DNA from: JANQJA01 sp965267485
Lineage (GTDB): Bacteria > Pseudomonadota > Gammaproteobacteria > Pseudomonadales > Azotimanducaceae
Direction of reading: 5' to 3'
NCBI GenBank assembly: GCA_965267485.1
Contig: OZ254080.1
Coordinates: 2,294,001-2,358,000, forward strand
Length of the DNA stretch: 64,000 nucleotides
Numbering within the stretch: position 1 is the first letter of the stretch; every line of letters begins with the position of its first letter. Positions 40,915 to 50,041 of the stretch are shown piece after piece. The translations under genes and the position numbers were made by a program. The notes beneath the pieces are model-generated. The model made no database searches and was not told where the DNA came from. It saw only the letters and a list, made by a program, of their open reading frames with translations.

Positions 40915-43900
40915 ATGCATGCACGCCATCCACATGCACGCCATCCAGATACAGAGTATGCCGGGTATGCAGAACTCCACTGCCTGACCAACTTCTCTTT
41001 TCTTCGCGGGGCCTCGCATCCCGAGGAACTCGTCTCACGGGCCGCCCAGCTTGGTTACCGGGCCATCGCCATCACTGACGAATGCTCGATGGCCGGCGTC
41101 GTCAAGGCGCACGTCACGGCGATGGAACTGGGTATACACCTCATCATCGGGTCGGAGTTCAGGTTCGATGACGGGGTCCATCTCGTCCTGCTGGCCACCG
41201 ACCGCCAGAGCTATGGTCGAATCTCACACCTGATTACGGTTGGCCGACGACGCGCCGGCAAGGGTGAGTACCGGCTCTCGATCGCAGACCTGGAACGCTG
41301 CCCCCTGGGCGGCGTGCTGGCGATCTGGTTCCCCGAGGCTGAGACGCCCGGCCAGCAGCAGGTCGGCGAGCATCTGCAGTCGCTGTTCGACGGCGATGTG
41401 TGGCTCGGGGTCGAGATCTTCCCGGATGGCCGGGATATCTCGCGCTACGAGCAGGCCTTCGAGCTATCGACGTCACTCGCGATGCCGATGGTTGCCGCCG
41501 GCGACGTCCACATGCATCTCCCCGACCGCAAACCCCTGCTCGACGTGCTTTCTGCCGTACGCATACACCAGTCCGTGAGAACGGCCGGTCGCCTGCTCTT
41601 TGCGAACCGCGAGAAGTATCTTCGCCCGCTGTCTCTGCTCGAGAAGATGTATCCGGCAGCGCTGCTCGAAGAGACGGTGCGTATCGCGCGCCGGTGTCAC
41701 TTCTCGCTGGCAGAATTGCGGTATGAATACCCCGAGGAACTCGTTCCGCCGGGCCTGACCCCGACGATTTACCTGCGCCAGCTCACCGAGGCCGGCGTGC
41801 GCAAACGATGGCCCGATGGCGAGCCGGCATCAGTGCGGGCGCTGATCGAGAAAGAACTGTCGCTCATTGCCGAGCTCGAGTACGAATACTATTTCCTTAC
41901 CGTCTATGACGTGGTCCAGTTCGCACGCTCGAACGGCATCCTGTGCCAGGGCCGCGGCTCCGCCGCCAACAGCGCCGTCTGTTTCTGCCTGGAAATCACC
42001 GAGGTCGACCCGTCCCGGATGAGCCTGCTGTTCGAGCGTTTCATCTCGAAGGAGCGCGGCGAGCCACCGGATATCGATGTCGACTTCGAGCACCAGCGGC
42101 GCGAAGAAGTCATCCAGTACATCTACAAGAAGTACAGCCGCGAACGGGCCGCCATTGCCGCCACGGTCGTCACGTATCGCCCGAAGAGTGCCGTTCGCGA
42201 TGTCGGCAAGGCGCTCGGCCTCGACCCCGGCCTCGTTGATCGCCTGGCCAAATCGCTGTCATGGTGGGACAAGCGTGACGAACTCCTGAGCCGATTCGAG
42301 GAAGCCGGTGTCAGTGCGCGCAATCCGGTCATCAGCCAGTTCGTCACGCTGGTCGACCAGATACTCGGCTTTCCCCGTCACCTGTCACAGCACGTCGGCG
42401 GGTTCGTCATTTCCAGTGGCCCGCTCTCGCATCTCGTGCCGGTAGAGAATGCCGCCATGCCTGAACGCACCATCATCCAGTGGGACAAGGACGACCTCGA
42501 ATCCCTCGGCTTGCTCAAGGTGGATGTGCTGGCGCTGGGGATGCTGACCGCGATCCGCAAGAGCATCCATCTCATCAACGAGTATCGCGGCACAGACCTC
42601 GAGCTCGCGACCATTCCCGCCGAGGATCCGGCGACCTACGAAATGCTGTGTCGCGGTGACAGTGTGGGCGTTTTTCAGGTCGAGTCGCGTGCCCAGATGT
42701 CCATGCTCCCCAGACTGAAACCACGCGAGTTCTATGACCTCGTTGTCGAGGTCGCCATCGTGCGGCCGGGCCCGATCCAGGGCGATATGGTTCACCCCTA
42801 CCTGCGTCGCCGAAACGGCGAGGAGCCGGTCACCTACGCCAACGAGGCGGTAAAGGGGGTGCTGGAGCGAACGCTGGGTGTCCCGATCTTTCAGGAGCAG
42901 GTCATCAAGCTCGCCGTCGTTGCGGCCGGCTTCGAACCGGGTGAGGCGGATCAGCTCCGGCGGGCGATGGCAGCATGGAAGCGCCGGGGTGGTCTCGAGG
43001 AGTTTCACCAGAAGATCGTCCAGGGCATGCTCGCCCGCGGTCACGACCGTGACTTCGCCGAGCGCATCTTCGCGCAGATCAAGGGGTTCGGCGATTACGG
43101 CTTTCCTGAATCGCACGCGGCGAGCTTCGCCCTGCTCGTGTATTTTTCGGCCTGGCTCAAGCAGCACGAGCCTGCGGCTTTTTACTGTGGGCTGCTCAAC
43201 AGTCAGCCGATGGGATTCTACTCGCCATCACAACTCGTACAGGATGCCATGCGTCACGACGTCGAGGTCCGGCCGGTCGACATCCTCGCGAGCGACTGGG
43301 AGTCGACACTCGAGGCACCGCTCGACGGCTGTCATTCACCCGCGATACGCCTCGGCCTTCAGCGCATCAAGGGACTGAAGGCCGACACCGCCGGACGCAT
43401 CGTCGCTGCTCGCCGCCTTGGGCACATCACCTCACTGGATACGCTCGCCCGGTCTGCCGCCCTCGACCGTGGCGATCTGGCCCGCCTGACCGAAGGTGGC
43501 GCCCTGAAGAATCTGTCAGGACATCGTTACCAGACGCACTGGGAAGCACAGGCTCTGCAGCCCGATGCACCACTCGGTTTCGCCCAGTGCGCCGATACCA
43601 GCCCTGTTTATTTGCCGGCACCCACCGAGCGGGAAGATCTGTGTGCGGACTATGCGAGCATCGGCCTGACACTGGGCCGACATCCCATGGCGATGCTGCG
43701 GGCCGACAGGGACTTTGCCGATCTCAGGACGGCCCGTGACCTGGAAACGATCAATCACGGTCGCTTCGTTCGCATTGCAGGACTCGTCACCGGTCGCCAG
43801 CGGCCATCAACCGCCTCCGGCGTCCTCTTCGTGACGCTTGAGGACGAATTCGGCAACATCAATGTCGTCGTCTGGACACGCGTTCTGGATCGTTTTCGCG

Positions 43901-44043
43901 CCGAAATACTGCAGGGCCGGCTACTGCGAATCAAGGGTGTTCTGGAGCGCGAGGGTTCGGTGATTCACGTCATTGCAGGCCACGTCGAGAATCTCACGTT
44001 CCATCTCGACGAGTTCGAAACCCCGTCGAGGGACTTTCGCTAG
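40915..44043 (+). CDS. dnaE2: Error-prone DNA polymerase DnaE2
   Basis: A 1042-residue C-family polymerase, the catalytic subunit of the SOS mutasome with ImuA and ImuB. The PHP domain opens with YAELHCLTNFSFLRGASHPEEL. The palm motifs include GRGSAANSAVCFCLEIT and PPDIDVDFEHQRREEVIQYIYKKY (the DxD metal aspartates). GFPESHAASFALLVYFSAWLK and a C-terminal OB-fold segment (RIAGLVTGRQRPSTASGVLFVTLEDEFGNINVVVW) are typical; the length is that of DnaE2, not DnaE1. The ATG at 40915 starts just after the LexA box, without a good ribosome site. The start carries a 15-bp tandem duplication. It is convergent with gspM. Confidence 0.95.
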   Translation: MHARHPHARHPDTEYAGYAELHCLTNFSFLRGASHPEELVSRAAQLGYRAIAITDECSMAGVVKAHVTAMELGIHLIIGSEFRFDDGVHLVLLATDRQSYGRISHLITVGRRRAGKGEYRLSIADLERCPLGGVLAIWFPEAETPGQQQVGEHLQSLFDGDVWLGVEIFPDGRDISRYEQAFELSTSLAMPMVAAGDVHMHLPDRKPLLDVLSAVRIHQSVRTAGRLLFANREKYLRPLSLLEKMYPAALLEETVRIARRCHFSLAELRYEYPEELVPPGLTPTIYLRQLTEAGVRKRWPDGEPASVRALIEKELSLIAELEYEYYFLTVYDVVQFARSNGILCQGRGSAANSAVCFCLEITEVDPSRMSLLFERFISKERGEPPDIDVDFEHQRREEVIQYIYKKYSRERAAIAATVVTYRPKSAVRDVGKALGLDPGLVDRLAKSLSWWDKRDELLSRFEEAGVSARNPVISQFVTLVDQILGFPRHLSQHVGGFVISSGPLSHLVPVENAAMPERTIIQWDKDDLESLGLLKVDVLALGMLTAIRKSIHLINEYRGTDLELATIPAEDPATYEMLCRGDSVGVFQVESRAQMSMLPRLKPREFYDLVVEVAIVRPGPIQGDMVHPYLRRRNGEEPVTYANEAVKGVLERTLGVPIFQEQVIKLAVVAAGFEPGEADQLRRAMAAWKRRGGLEEFHQKIVQGMLARGHDRDFAERIFAQIKGFGDYGFPESHAASFALLVYFSAWLKQHEPAAFYCGLLNSQPMGFYSPSQLVQDAMRHDVEVRPVDILASDWESTLEAPLDGCHSPAIRLGLQRIKGLKADTAGRIVAARRLGHITSLDTLARSAALDRGDLARLTEGGALKNLSGHRYQTHWEAQALQPDAPLGFAQCADTSPVYLPAPTEREDLCADYASIGLTLGRHPMAMLRADRDFADLRTARDLETINHGRFVRIAGLVTGRQRPSTASGVLFVTLEDEFGNINVVVWTRVLDRFRAEILQGRLLRIKGVLEREGSVIHVIAGHVENLTFHLDEFETPSRDFR
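40918..40947 (+). repeat. Perfect 15-bp tandem duplication at the dnaE2 start
   Basis: CATGCACGCCATCCA occurs twice with no spacer, coding HARHP-HARHP immediately after the initiator Met. It lies before the conserved PHP domain and preserves the frame. Confidence 0.9.
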
Positions 44044-44055
44044 GGAACCTCTGAC

Positions 44056-44553
44056 TCAGGTCCCGCGCAGCAGGATGCGCGCACTGACGAGACCGGCCTC
44101 TTCCTGCCGGTCGATCCTCGCCTGCTGGATTGACACGCCAGCGTCGGACTGGGCCTGCAGCCAGCGCGCGAAGTCGTTGAACGGTACGTCGTCAAACCAG
44201 ACGCTGACGCCATTGCCTTCGGGCTGCAGCCGGTTCGGCGTAATGCCGTACTGGCTTGCCGTTCGCGAGACCAGGGTCAACAGATCCTGCCCGCCTGGCA
44301 GGCTCGCCGAGGCATCGCCCAGCGTTCTGGCCTCCTGCTCGGTCGAGCGCATGTACTGCAGGAGCTCAAACTGACGATCGCGGTCATCGAGGTTCGATCG
44401 ATAGAAATCGTTGGCCGGATACCAGATGCCGTACACGAGAAACAGTCCCGCAAAAAAGACGGCGAGCACCGCCAGCGACGTTTGCTCCCGCTGCTCGAGC
44501 GAAGCATAGCGACTCTTCAGCTTCGCGATTGACGTGTTCAACGAGTTCGCCAT
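44056..44553 (-). CDS. gspM: Type II secretion protein GspM
   Basis: A 165-residue bitopic inner-membrane protein of the type II secretion platform. A basic N-terminal stretch (SIAKLKSRYASLEQREQTSL) is followed by one membrane segment (AVLAVFFAGLFLVYGIWYP) and a periplasmic ferredoxin-like domain ending LVSARILLRGT. GspM pairs with GspL. It starts at the last base of the gspL stop (1-base overlap) and is the last gene of the cluster; gspN does not follow. Confidence 0.88.
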   Translation of the reverse strand: MANSLNTSIAKLKSRYASLEQREQTSLAVLAVFFAGLFLVYGIWYPANDFYRSNLDDRDRQFELLQYMRSTEQEARTLGDASASLPGGQDLLTLVSRTASQYGITPNRLQPEGNGVSVWFDDVPFNDFARWLQAQSDAGVSIQQARIDRQEEAGLVSARILLRGT

Positions 44554-45764
44554 CAGGGCGTCGTCCTGATCTTGATATTGCCGCGGGCGCCGTCGTCAAT
44601 CTGGTTGATGGTGCCGACCTCGGCAACGAGACCGGCTGCCGTCAGTGACTGCGCGTAGCGTACAAACTCCGAAGACTGTCCGGCGACGAGTTGAAGACTC
44701 ATGTCGCCACGGGTCTCATTGAAGTTGATGTTCTCGAGGCGCATCCGCGCCGGTATCTGGCGGGCGGCTTCACCCAGCAAGGCCACGAAGTCATCTCCGC
44801 CTTCGCCGGTCCCTGCCCGGATGCGCGACTGCCATCGGCGCCGAAGGTCACGGACATTGCGATCGTTCGGAAAGACATCGGCATAGAGCGCCCTCGCCTC
44901 CTGCTCGAACTGCGCCGCCTTCACATCGAGGTAGATGCCCTGCACGATCAGCAGCATGATGTGCAGCGCGAACGCTGCGGCAGCGAGCCCGGCCACCGCC
45001 GGCCAGGGATTGCGGCGCTCGCGGCGGCGTTCATCAACCTTGAAGGCACCCTGCAACAGGTTGATCGCACCCTCATCGAACTGTCTGCAGATGAGTTCGA
45101 AGACGCCGTAGTCGATCTCATCGGTCGTCACGACACGTTCGTCTGCGGCAATCTGGCTCGTGAACATTTCGATGGCGTCCGTTTGCTCCGGCGGTGCCAG
45201 CACGCTGACATCACCGGCGGCCTCACCGAGCAGGCCGATCGCCATGGGCAGCGAATCCAGCTCTGTCGCAAAGGCGTTGTCGCCGCAGCAAACGAGTGCC
45301 CGCTCGCCATCGATGAGCACTGACGTACCCGTCCGGTCGCGGCCGAGGTGTTCGACATCGGCCGTCATCGTCGATGGCACGATACCCGCATCCCGAAGCC
45401 GCCCGAACCAGTCCTGCATGGTCTCGCGATCAATCACCGCAACGCGCACCGCACCACCGTCGCCGCGTCCGCCGACGGCGAAATGACAGTCCTCGACATC
45501 GCAGGCGAGACTCTCTTCGACCATGAAGGGCACAGCCTGCAAGACCTGCCGCATCTGTTTGCTCGGTACGCTGGCGCGGGTCAGCAGTACGGTCTCGCCC
45601 GGCACGATCACATGGGTTCGGCCCGACCAGTCCATCTCGCCGGCCATGGCCGCAACGTCATTCCAGTCACCCTCGCCACGAAAACGGACAATGCCCGATC
45701 CCTCGTCAAGGGAGAGCCATTCGAGTCCGGCCGATCCGATGCTGAGAAAGAGATGTTCAGCCAT
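44553..45764 (-). CDS. gspL: Type II secretion protein GspL
   Basis: A 403-residue GspL. The N-terminal cytoplasmic actin-like domain (HLFLSIGSAGLEWLSLDEGSGIVRF; VPSKQMRQVLQAVPFMVEESLACD) binds the ATPase GspE. One membrane segment (PWPAVAGLAAAAFALHIMLLIVQGIYL) about residue 250-275 leads to a periplasmic ferredoxin-like domain that contacts GspM. The gene overlaps gspK by 8 bases and gspM by 1. Confidence 0.9.
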   Translation of the reverse strand: MAEHLFLSIGSAGLEWLSLDEGSGIVRFRGEGDWNDVAAMAGEMDWSGRTHVIVPGETVLLTRASVPSKQMRQVLQAVPFMVEESLACDVEDCHFAVGGRGDGGAVRVAVIDRETMQDWFGRLRDAGIVPSTMTADVEHLGRDRTGTSVLIDGERALVCCGDNAFATELDSLPMAIGLLGEAAGDVSVLAPPEQTDAIEMFTSQIAADERVVTTDEIDYGVFELICRQFDEGAINLLQGAFKVDERRRERRNPWPAVAGLAAAAFALHIMLLIVQGIYLDVKAAQFEQEARALYADVFPNDRNVRDLRRRWQSRIRAGTGEGGDDFVALLGEAARQIPARMRLENINFNETRGDMSLQLVAGQSSEFVRYAQSLTAAGLVAEVGTINQIDDGARGNIKIRTTP

Positions 45765-46755
45765 CGCCGTTGCTCGAACCCGGGGCCGCTATCGGAAGAA
45801 TCTGTTTACTCATGTCGCGGTACACGACGCGCATACTGCCATCCGTTGGGTTTCGCTGGACAATGCTGGTCAGGTACGCGAAGCGATCGAGGAACCTGGC
45901 CCGGACGCTCACGCGAAAGAAACCGGATTGTACACCAAGGCCATCAGGTGCGAGTCCGCTACCCGCGAGGATAGGGTCCTGCAAGAACTGCGTGACGGAT
46001 TCATAGACGCTGCCCTGATCCCGGGCCGCAACCAGAGCCTCGGCCGACTCCAGCGTCAGCGTCTCGGCCAGCGCCGCAATCACCGGCGCCGGTGCGGTGT
46101 TGACGTTGACCGTCGTCCCGGAAGCCGGGAGCGCCGCGACAAACGGTGACAGCACCCCATAGGCCTCGGGCGTCATTTCGAGCAGCAATCGGAGTTCAGA
46201 GACGTCGGCAATCGGTCGATCGGCAGCCCGGTACGGTACCTCGAGACCCAGGTAGTCGAAATCCTCGGCACCGAGAGAGCCCTTGCCGTCATCCGGATCA
46301 ATCCAGTCCATCGTTCGCTCGCTGAACACGGGATCGACGCCGAGCAGCCCCATCATCCGGCTCAGCACGGGCAGCATCGGCACGCTGGCGTCACCACCGC
46401 GGTCCCCGCCGTCCCGCGGCAACGGGTAAAGGTTGTTCAGGTTGAGCCGGCCCTGCAGATCCTCGATCTGCACCTCGACGGCGCCGTTCTCGAACTCGAA
46501 CTGCAATTCCGGGTTCGCCCAGGCATCTGCATTGGAGTCGATGCCAGGCTGCTCCTCGAAGTCGGCACGCAGAATCTGCCGGGCGAGTTCCTCGCCTCCC
46601 AGCGCATACTGCCTCGCCTGCGCGGCGTCGAAGTGATTGGCGGTTCGCTGGATGACCAGCCTCTGCTCGTTCGTCATCTGGACCGCGAGCACGGTTGCAA
46701 TGACGACGACGAGCATGATCGAAATGAGGGCCACACCCCGTTCGCGGCTACGCAT
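45757..46755 (-). CDS. gspK: Type II secretion minor pseudopilin GspK
   Basis: A 332-residue minor pseudopilin that caps the pseudopilus with GspI and GspJ. The prepilin leader MRSRERGVALISIMLVVVIATVLA has a Gly before the hydrophobic helix but no Glu at position 5, a known GspK feature. The alpha domain with calcium-binding Asp residues (DWIDPDDGKG) and the ETLTLESAEALVAARD helix are present. ATG 46755 has GGAG upstream; 46767 is an alternative. Overlaps gspJ by 8 bases. Confidence 0.9.
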   Translation of the reverse strand: MRSRERGVALISIMLVVVIATVLAVQMTNEQRLVIQRTANHFDAAQARQYALGGEELARQILRADFEEQPGIDSNADAWANPELQFEFENGAVEVQIEDLQGRLNLNNLYPLPRDGGDRGGDASVPMLPVLSRMMGLLGVDPVFSERTMDWIDPDDGKGSLGAEDFDYLGLEVPYRAADRPIADVSELRLLLEMTPEAYGVLSPFVAALPASGTTVNVNTAPAPVIAALAETLTLESAEALVAARDQGSVYESVTQFLQDPILAGSGLAPDGLGVQSGFFRVSVRARFLDRFAYLTSIVQRNPTDGSMRVVYRDMSKQILPIAAPGSSNGDG

Positions 46756-47410
46756 CGGGCACTCCATCGGTCCCGTCACCGGGACCACCGGCATCACCGG
46801 CGCCGGTTGGTGCCGTCACGGCCTCGACCAGCGGGAACAAGCGCCGGATCTCACCCGTCGCACCGGTCGCCAGAATGATTTCCAGCGCCGCTGGCAGCGG
46901 GTCACCGCCCGCCGAAACCGGCCATGTGTCAGTGGGCTCGCCGTCCGTGTCGAACAGGGTCACGCGAAACTCACTGACGCCGCCCAGCAAGGGCTGCTCG
47001 ACCGGTTCAGTGTCTTCGGCACGATCGAGGACTCGCCAGAAATAGCGCACGAGTTCGCCTTCGGCGTTGATACCGTAGGCCACACGCTGGAGTTTGCTGC
47101 GCGGCAGTGACGCCGGGTTGCCCCAGCCGCTCCGGGTGAACTCGATCGGGAATCTGCCGACACCGGCCATCAGGGGCGGCAGCGGTTCACCGTATTCGTC
47201 GCGTACGGGACGGTCGACGGCCTGATAGACGTCGCGTTCGATGAAGGTCATCGCCCGACCCAGATTGCCGTAGTCGTCGACGACCTCCCTGACACGGGCA
47301 TGTGTGTCGGTCATCGTCGTCAGCAATCGGTAGCCACCAAGACCGATCAGGGCAAAGATCGAGATGGCGATCAGCACCTCCAGCAGCGTGAATCCTCGTG
47401 CGCGATTCAT
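46748..47410 (-). CDS. gspJ: Type II secretion minor pseudopilin GspJ
   Basis: A 220-residue pseudopilin with leader MNRARGFTLLEVLIAISIFALIGLGGYRLL (cleaved after Gly6 by GspO, Glu at position 5 of the mature protein). The body contains the MTFIERDVYQAVDRPVRD and RVLDRAEDTEPVEQPLL stretches of GspJ. The Pro/Gly-rich tail GDAGGPGDGTDGVPDA is unusual. It is 12 bp after gspI. Confidence 0.93.
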   Translation of the reverse strand: MNRARGFTLLEVLIAISIFALIGLGGYRLLTTMTDTHARVREVVDDYGNLGRAMTFIERDVYQAVDRPVRDEYGEPLPPLMAGVGRFPIEFTRSGWGNPASLPRSKLQRVAYGINAEGELVRYFWRVLDRAEDTEPVEQPLLGGVSEFRVTLFDTDGEPTDTWPVSAGGDPLPAALEIILATGATGEIRRLFPLVEAVTAPTGAGDAGGPGDGTDGVPDA

Positions 47411-47422
47411 CCTGTCATCCGC

Positions 47423-47803
47423 CTAATGCCGGCCGATGAAGCCCGACAGCGTGGCCAGCGGATCTTCGATGTTTTCGTCGCGATAGACGGTGATATCGAT
47501 ACGTCGAACGTCTTCGTTGCGGGTCGAGTCGATCGAGGTGACGACCTCCCAGTCCTTCCGGGCCATGGTGACACCGGCACGGGACGTACCGGTGCGGGGG
47601 AAGTCCCCCGCTGCCCTGGGCCTTGCCCGAAGCGCGGCGAGTTCGTTCTCCGCGATCCAGTAGGCAACGGTCTTGTCGCGGATGAGTCCGGTCTGGCGAA
47701 CCGTCAGGGCAGCGTTTTTCACCAGCGCGGCCGACACGGTGGCGAACACCGCGACGGCGATCATGATCTCGAGCAGCGTGAACCCGCCGCTAGCGCGCTT
47801 CAT
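47423..47803 (-). CDS. gspI: Type II secretion minor pseudopilin GspI
   Basis: A 126-residue pseudopilin; leader MKRASGGFTLLEIMIAVAVFATVSAALVKNA, with the prepilin peptidase site GG/FTLLE. The body has KTVAYWIAENELAALR, the conserved GspI segment. ATG 47803 is preceded by GAGGTG; the frame extends 12 codons further upstream but the leader position decides the start. It overlaps gspH by 14 bases. Confidence 0.93.
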   Translation of the reverse strand: MKRASGGFTLLEIMIAVAVFATVSAALVKNAALTVRQTGLIRDKTVAYWIAENELAALRARPRAAGDFPRTGTSRAGVTMARKDWEVVTSIDSTRNEDVRRIDITVYRDENIEDPLATLSGFIGRH

Positions 47804-48332
47804 CGTCTTCACCTCGCCACTCGATCGCACCATAGCCATCGCTGCCCAGACGTTTGACCAGATTGTCGTCAGGCATGGCCAGCGTCACTTCGAACGGCGT
47901 CACCTCACCGCTGGAGAGCAGCAGCACGGGTGGCACCGGATTGTCCTCATCTTCCGCCTCATCGCCGAAGGAGAGTGCCGTGTCCTCTACTTCAACGCTG
48001 AGCTCAAGCCCTTGCGGCAGGTTGCGCCCCTGAAACGGTCTCGTCGTCACCGGTGACCAGGATTGTGACGCTTCGTCGTAGGTCAGGAACTCATAGCCTT
48101 CGCGATGGACCTGAAGCCCGAACTCCAACCCCTGAAGTACGGCTTCTTCCCTTGCCATCCGCAGCAGCGTGATCAGTCGCCGGCTTTCGGTATCAAAGTC
48201 GCGACTCTGGACGATCGTTGGCATGTTGGCGACAACGATGCCCGCCATGACTGACACGATAACCATCACCACAAGGATCTCGATCAGCGTGAAGCCACGC
48301 TGACGCCAATGCCTGTGGCCACAGCCGGTCAT
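47790..48332 (-). CDS. gspH: Type II secretion minor pseudopilin GspH
   Basis: A 180-residue pseudopilin. Leader ending HWRQRG is followed by FTLIEILVVMVIVSVMAGIVVANMP. The mature part has LITLLRMAREEAVLQGLEFGLQV, typical of GspH. It is the longest leader of the cluster (13 residues). Gap to gspG is 11 bp. Confidence 0.92.
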   Translation of the reverse strand: MTGCGHRHWRQRGFTLIEILVVMVIVSVMAGIVVANMPTIVQSRDFDTESRRLITLLRMAREEAVLQGLEFGLQVHREGYEFLTYDEASQSWSPVTTRPFQGRNLPQGLELSVEVEDTALSFGDEAEDEDNPVPPVLLLSSGEVTPFEVTLAMPDDNLVKRLGSDGYGAIEWRGEDDEAR

Positions 48333-48343
48333 CAGCGTGCCGA

Positions 48344-48769
48344 TCAGAGTTCCGAGAAGTAGATGTCCGCGTCGAAGCCCTCGCCGCCTTCCTTGCGATC
48401 GGCGCCGAAACTGTAAACCTCGAAGTGCCGCGAACCCTCGCTGTAGTAGAGGTACGGTTCATCCCACGGATCTGTCGGCACCTTGTCGAGATAGCCTTCG
48501 GAATTCCAGTTGCGCGGCTCGGGATAGCCCGATGGCTGTGAGACAAGCGCCTCCAGCCCCTGCTCGGTCGAGGGATACGTGCTGTTGTCGAGCAGGTAGA
48601 ACTCGAGCGCAGTCGCGATCGCCCGAAGATCATTCTTCGCCGCAGAGACGCGTGCTTCTTCAGGCTTGCTGATGATATTGGGCACGATCAGCGCCCCGAG
48701 AATGCCGAGAATCACCACGACCACCATGATTTCGATGAGCGTGAATCCGGATTGTTTTGCTGACTGCAT
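48344..48769 (-). CDS. gspG: Type II secretion major pseudopilin GspG
   Basis: A 141-residue major pseudopilin forming the periplasmic piston. Leader MQSAKQSG, then FTLIEIMVVVVILGILGALIVPNII. The body shows ATALEFYLLDNSTYPSTEQGLEALV and VPTDPWDEPYLYYSEG, both diagnostic, with the calcium-loop aspartates near the C-terminus. Start ATG at 48769, 51 bp after gspF. Confidence 0.96.
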   Translation of the reverse strand: MQSAKQSGFTLIEIMVVVVILGILGALIVPNIISKPEEARVSAAKNDLRAIATALEFYLLDNSTYPSTEQGLEALVSQPSGYPEPRNWNSEGYLDKVPTDPWDEPYLYYSEGSRHFEVYSFGADRKEGGEGFDADIYFSEL

Positions 48770-48820
48770 ATTGAGCTACCACGTGGACCGGGCGTTATTC
48801 TACATCGACCGTGGGGGTCG

Positions 48821-50041
48821 TCAGAACACGAGCTGATTCAGATTGATGATGGGCAGCAGGATCGCCATCACGATGGTGAAAACCGCACCGCCCATGAACA
48901 GCAGCATGAACGGGCCGAACAGGCTCAGCAGTATCCCGAGCAGCGTTTCGACGTCCTGCTGCATATATGCGGCGACCCGGCCCAGCATGTTGTCGAGTTC
49001 GCCGCTGCTTTCGCCGCTTGCGATCATGTGCAGCATGATCGGCGGGAAATAGCCGCTCTTCTCGAGCGCGTTGCTGAGGCTCGCGCCTTCACTGACCCGC
49101 GTTGTGGCCTCGGCGACCTTGGCCTTGAGCCAGGTATTGGTCAGCACGTTGCCTGAGATGTTCATGGCCTCGACCAGCGGCACGCCGCTGCTCGAAAGGA
49201 TACTGAGTGTACTGGCGAACTGCGCCGTATTCGTCCCGCGGCTCAGCTTGCCGACGATCGGCAGGTGAAGCAGGCGGCGATCGAACGCAATACGGATTGA
49301 GGGCACGGTCAGGGCCTGCCGAATCGCAACCGCCAGCACGGCGAGAATACCGAGGATCGTGAGGCCCCAGGCCTGCACAAAGTCACTGACCGCGATGATG
49401 AACGTCGTCAGGGCGGGCAGATCCTGCCCTGTGTCGCTGAACACCTTGACGATGTCGGGAACAACGTAGCCCAGCAGTCCGGCCAGGATCAGGATCGTGA
49501 GTACAAACAGTACCACCGGATAGACGAGGGCCTGGATCACGCGTTGCCTCGATTCATGCCGCGTCTCGGTGTAGTCCGCCAGTCTGGCGAGGACGAGATC
49601 GAGATGCCCCGCCGACTCACCCGCCGCGACCGTCGCGCAATAGAGGCCTGGAAACGCACGCGGATACTCGCCGAGACTGTTCGCCAGTGAGTACCCTTCC
49701 ATCACCTTTGAGCGCACGGTCACCATCATCGACCGGGCGCGAGCGTTCTCCGTCTGGCGGGACACCGCAAGCAGCGCTTCCTCCACCGGCAATCCGGCGG
49801 AAATCAGCGTCGCGAGCTGGCGCGTGATGAGCGAGAGGTCGCGAACCGACAGCGACGGCCGGAACCATGTACGCCAGCCACTGCCCGACGCCTGCTGACG
49901 TTCGCGGGTGGCGGCGACCGACAGTGGCGCAAGGCCCTTGTCTCGAAGGATCTGTCGCACCTGGCGGGAGGAATCCGCTTCGAGAACGCCCTTCTCTTCC
50001 CGCCCCTTGGGATTCAGGGCGACGTATTCGAATGCCGCCAC
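48821..50041 (-). CDS. gspF: Type II secretion inner-membrane protein GspF
   Basis: A 406-residue polytopic platform protein. Two repeated cytoplasmic helical domains (LSLITRQLATLISAGLPVEEAL; TAQFASTLSILSSSGVPLVEAM) each precede membrane segments; a C-terminal hydrophobic region (LFGPFMLLFMGGAVFTIVMAILLPI) closes it. The start is a GTG whose G is the last base of the gspE stop. Its partner GspE drives pseudopilus assembly. Confidence 0.95.
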   Translation of the reverse strand: MAAFEYVALNPKGREEKGVLEADSSRQVRQILRDKGLAPLSVAATRERQQASGSGWRTWFRPSLSVRDLSLITRQLATLISAGLPVEEALLAVSRQTENARARSMMVTVRSKVMEGYSLANSLGEYPRAFPGLYCATVAAGESAGHLDLVLARLADYTETRHESRQRVIQALVYPVVLFVLTILILAGLLGYVVPDIVKVFSDTGQDLPALTTFIIAVSDFVQAWGLTILGILAVLAVAIRQALTVPSIRIAFDRRLLHLPIVGKLSRGTNTAQFASTLSILSSSGVPLVEAMNISGNVLTNTWLKAKVAEATTRVSEGASLSNALEKSGYFPPIMLHMIASGESSGELDNMLGRVAAYMQQDVETLLGILLSLFGPFMLLFMGGAVFTIVMAILLPIINLNQLVF

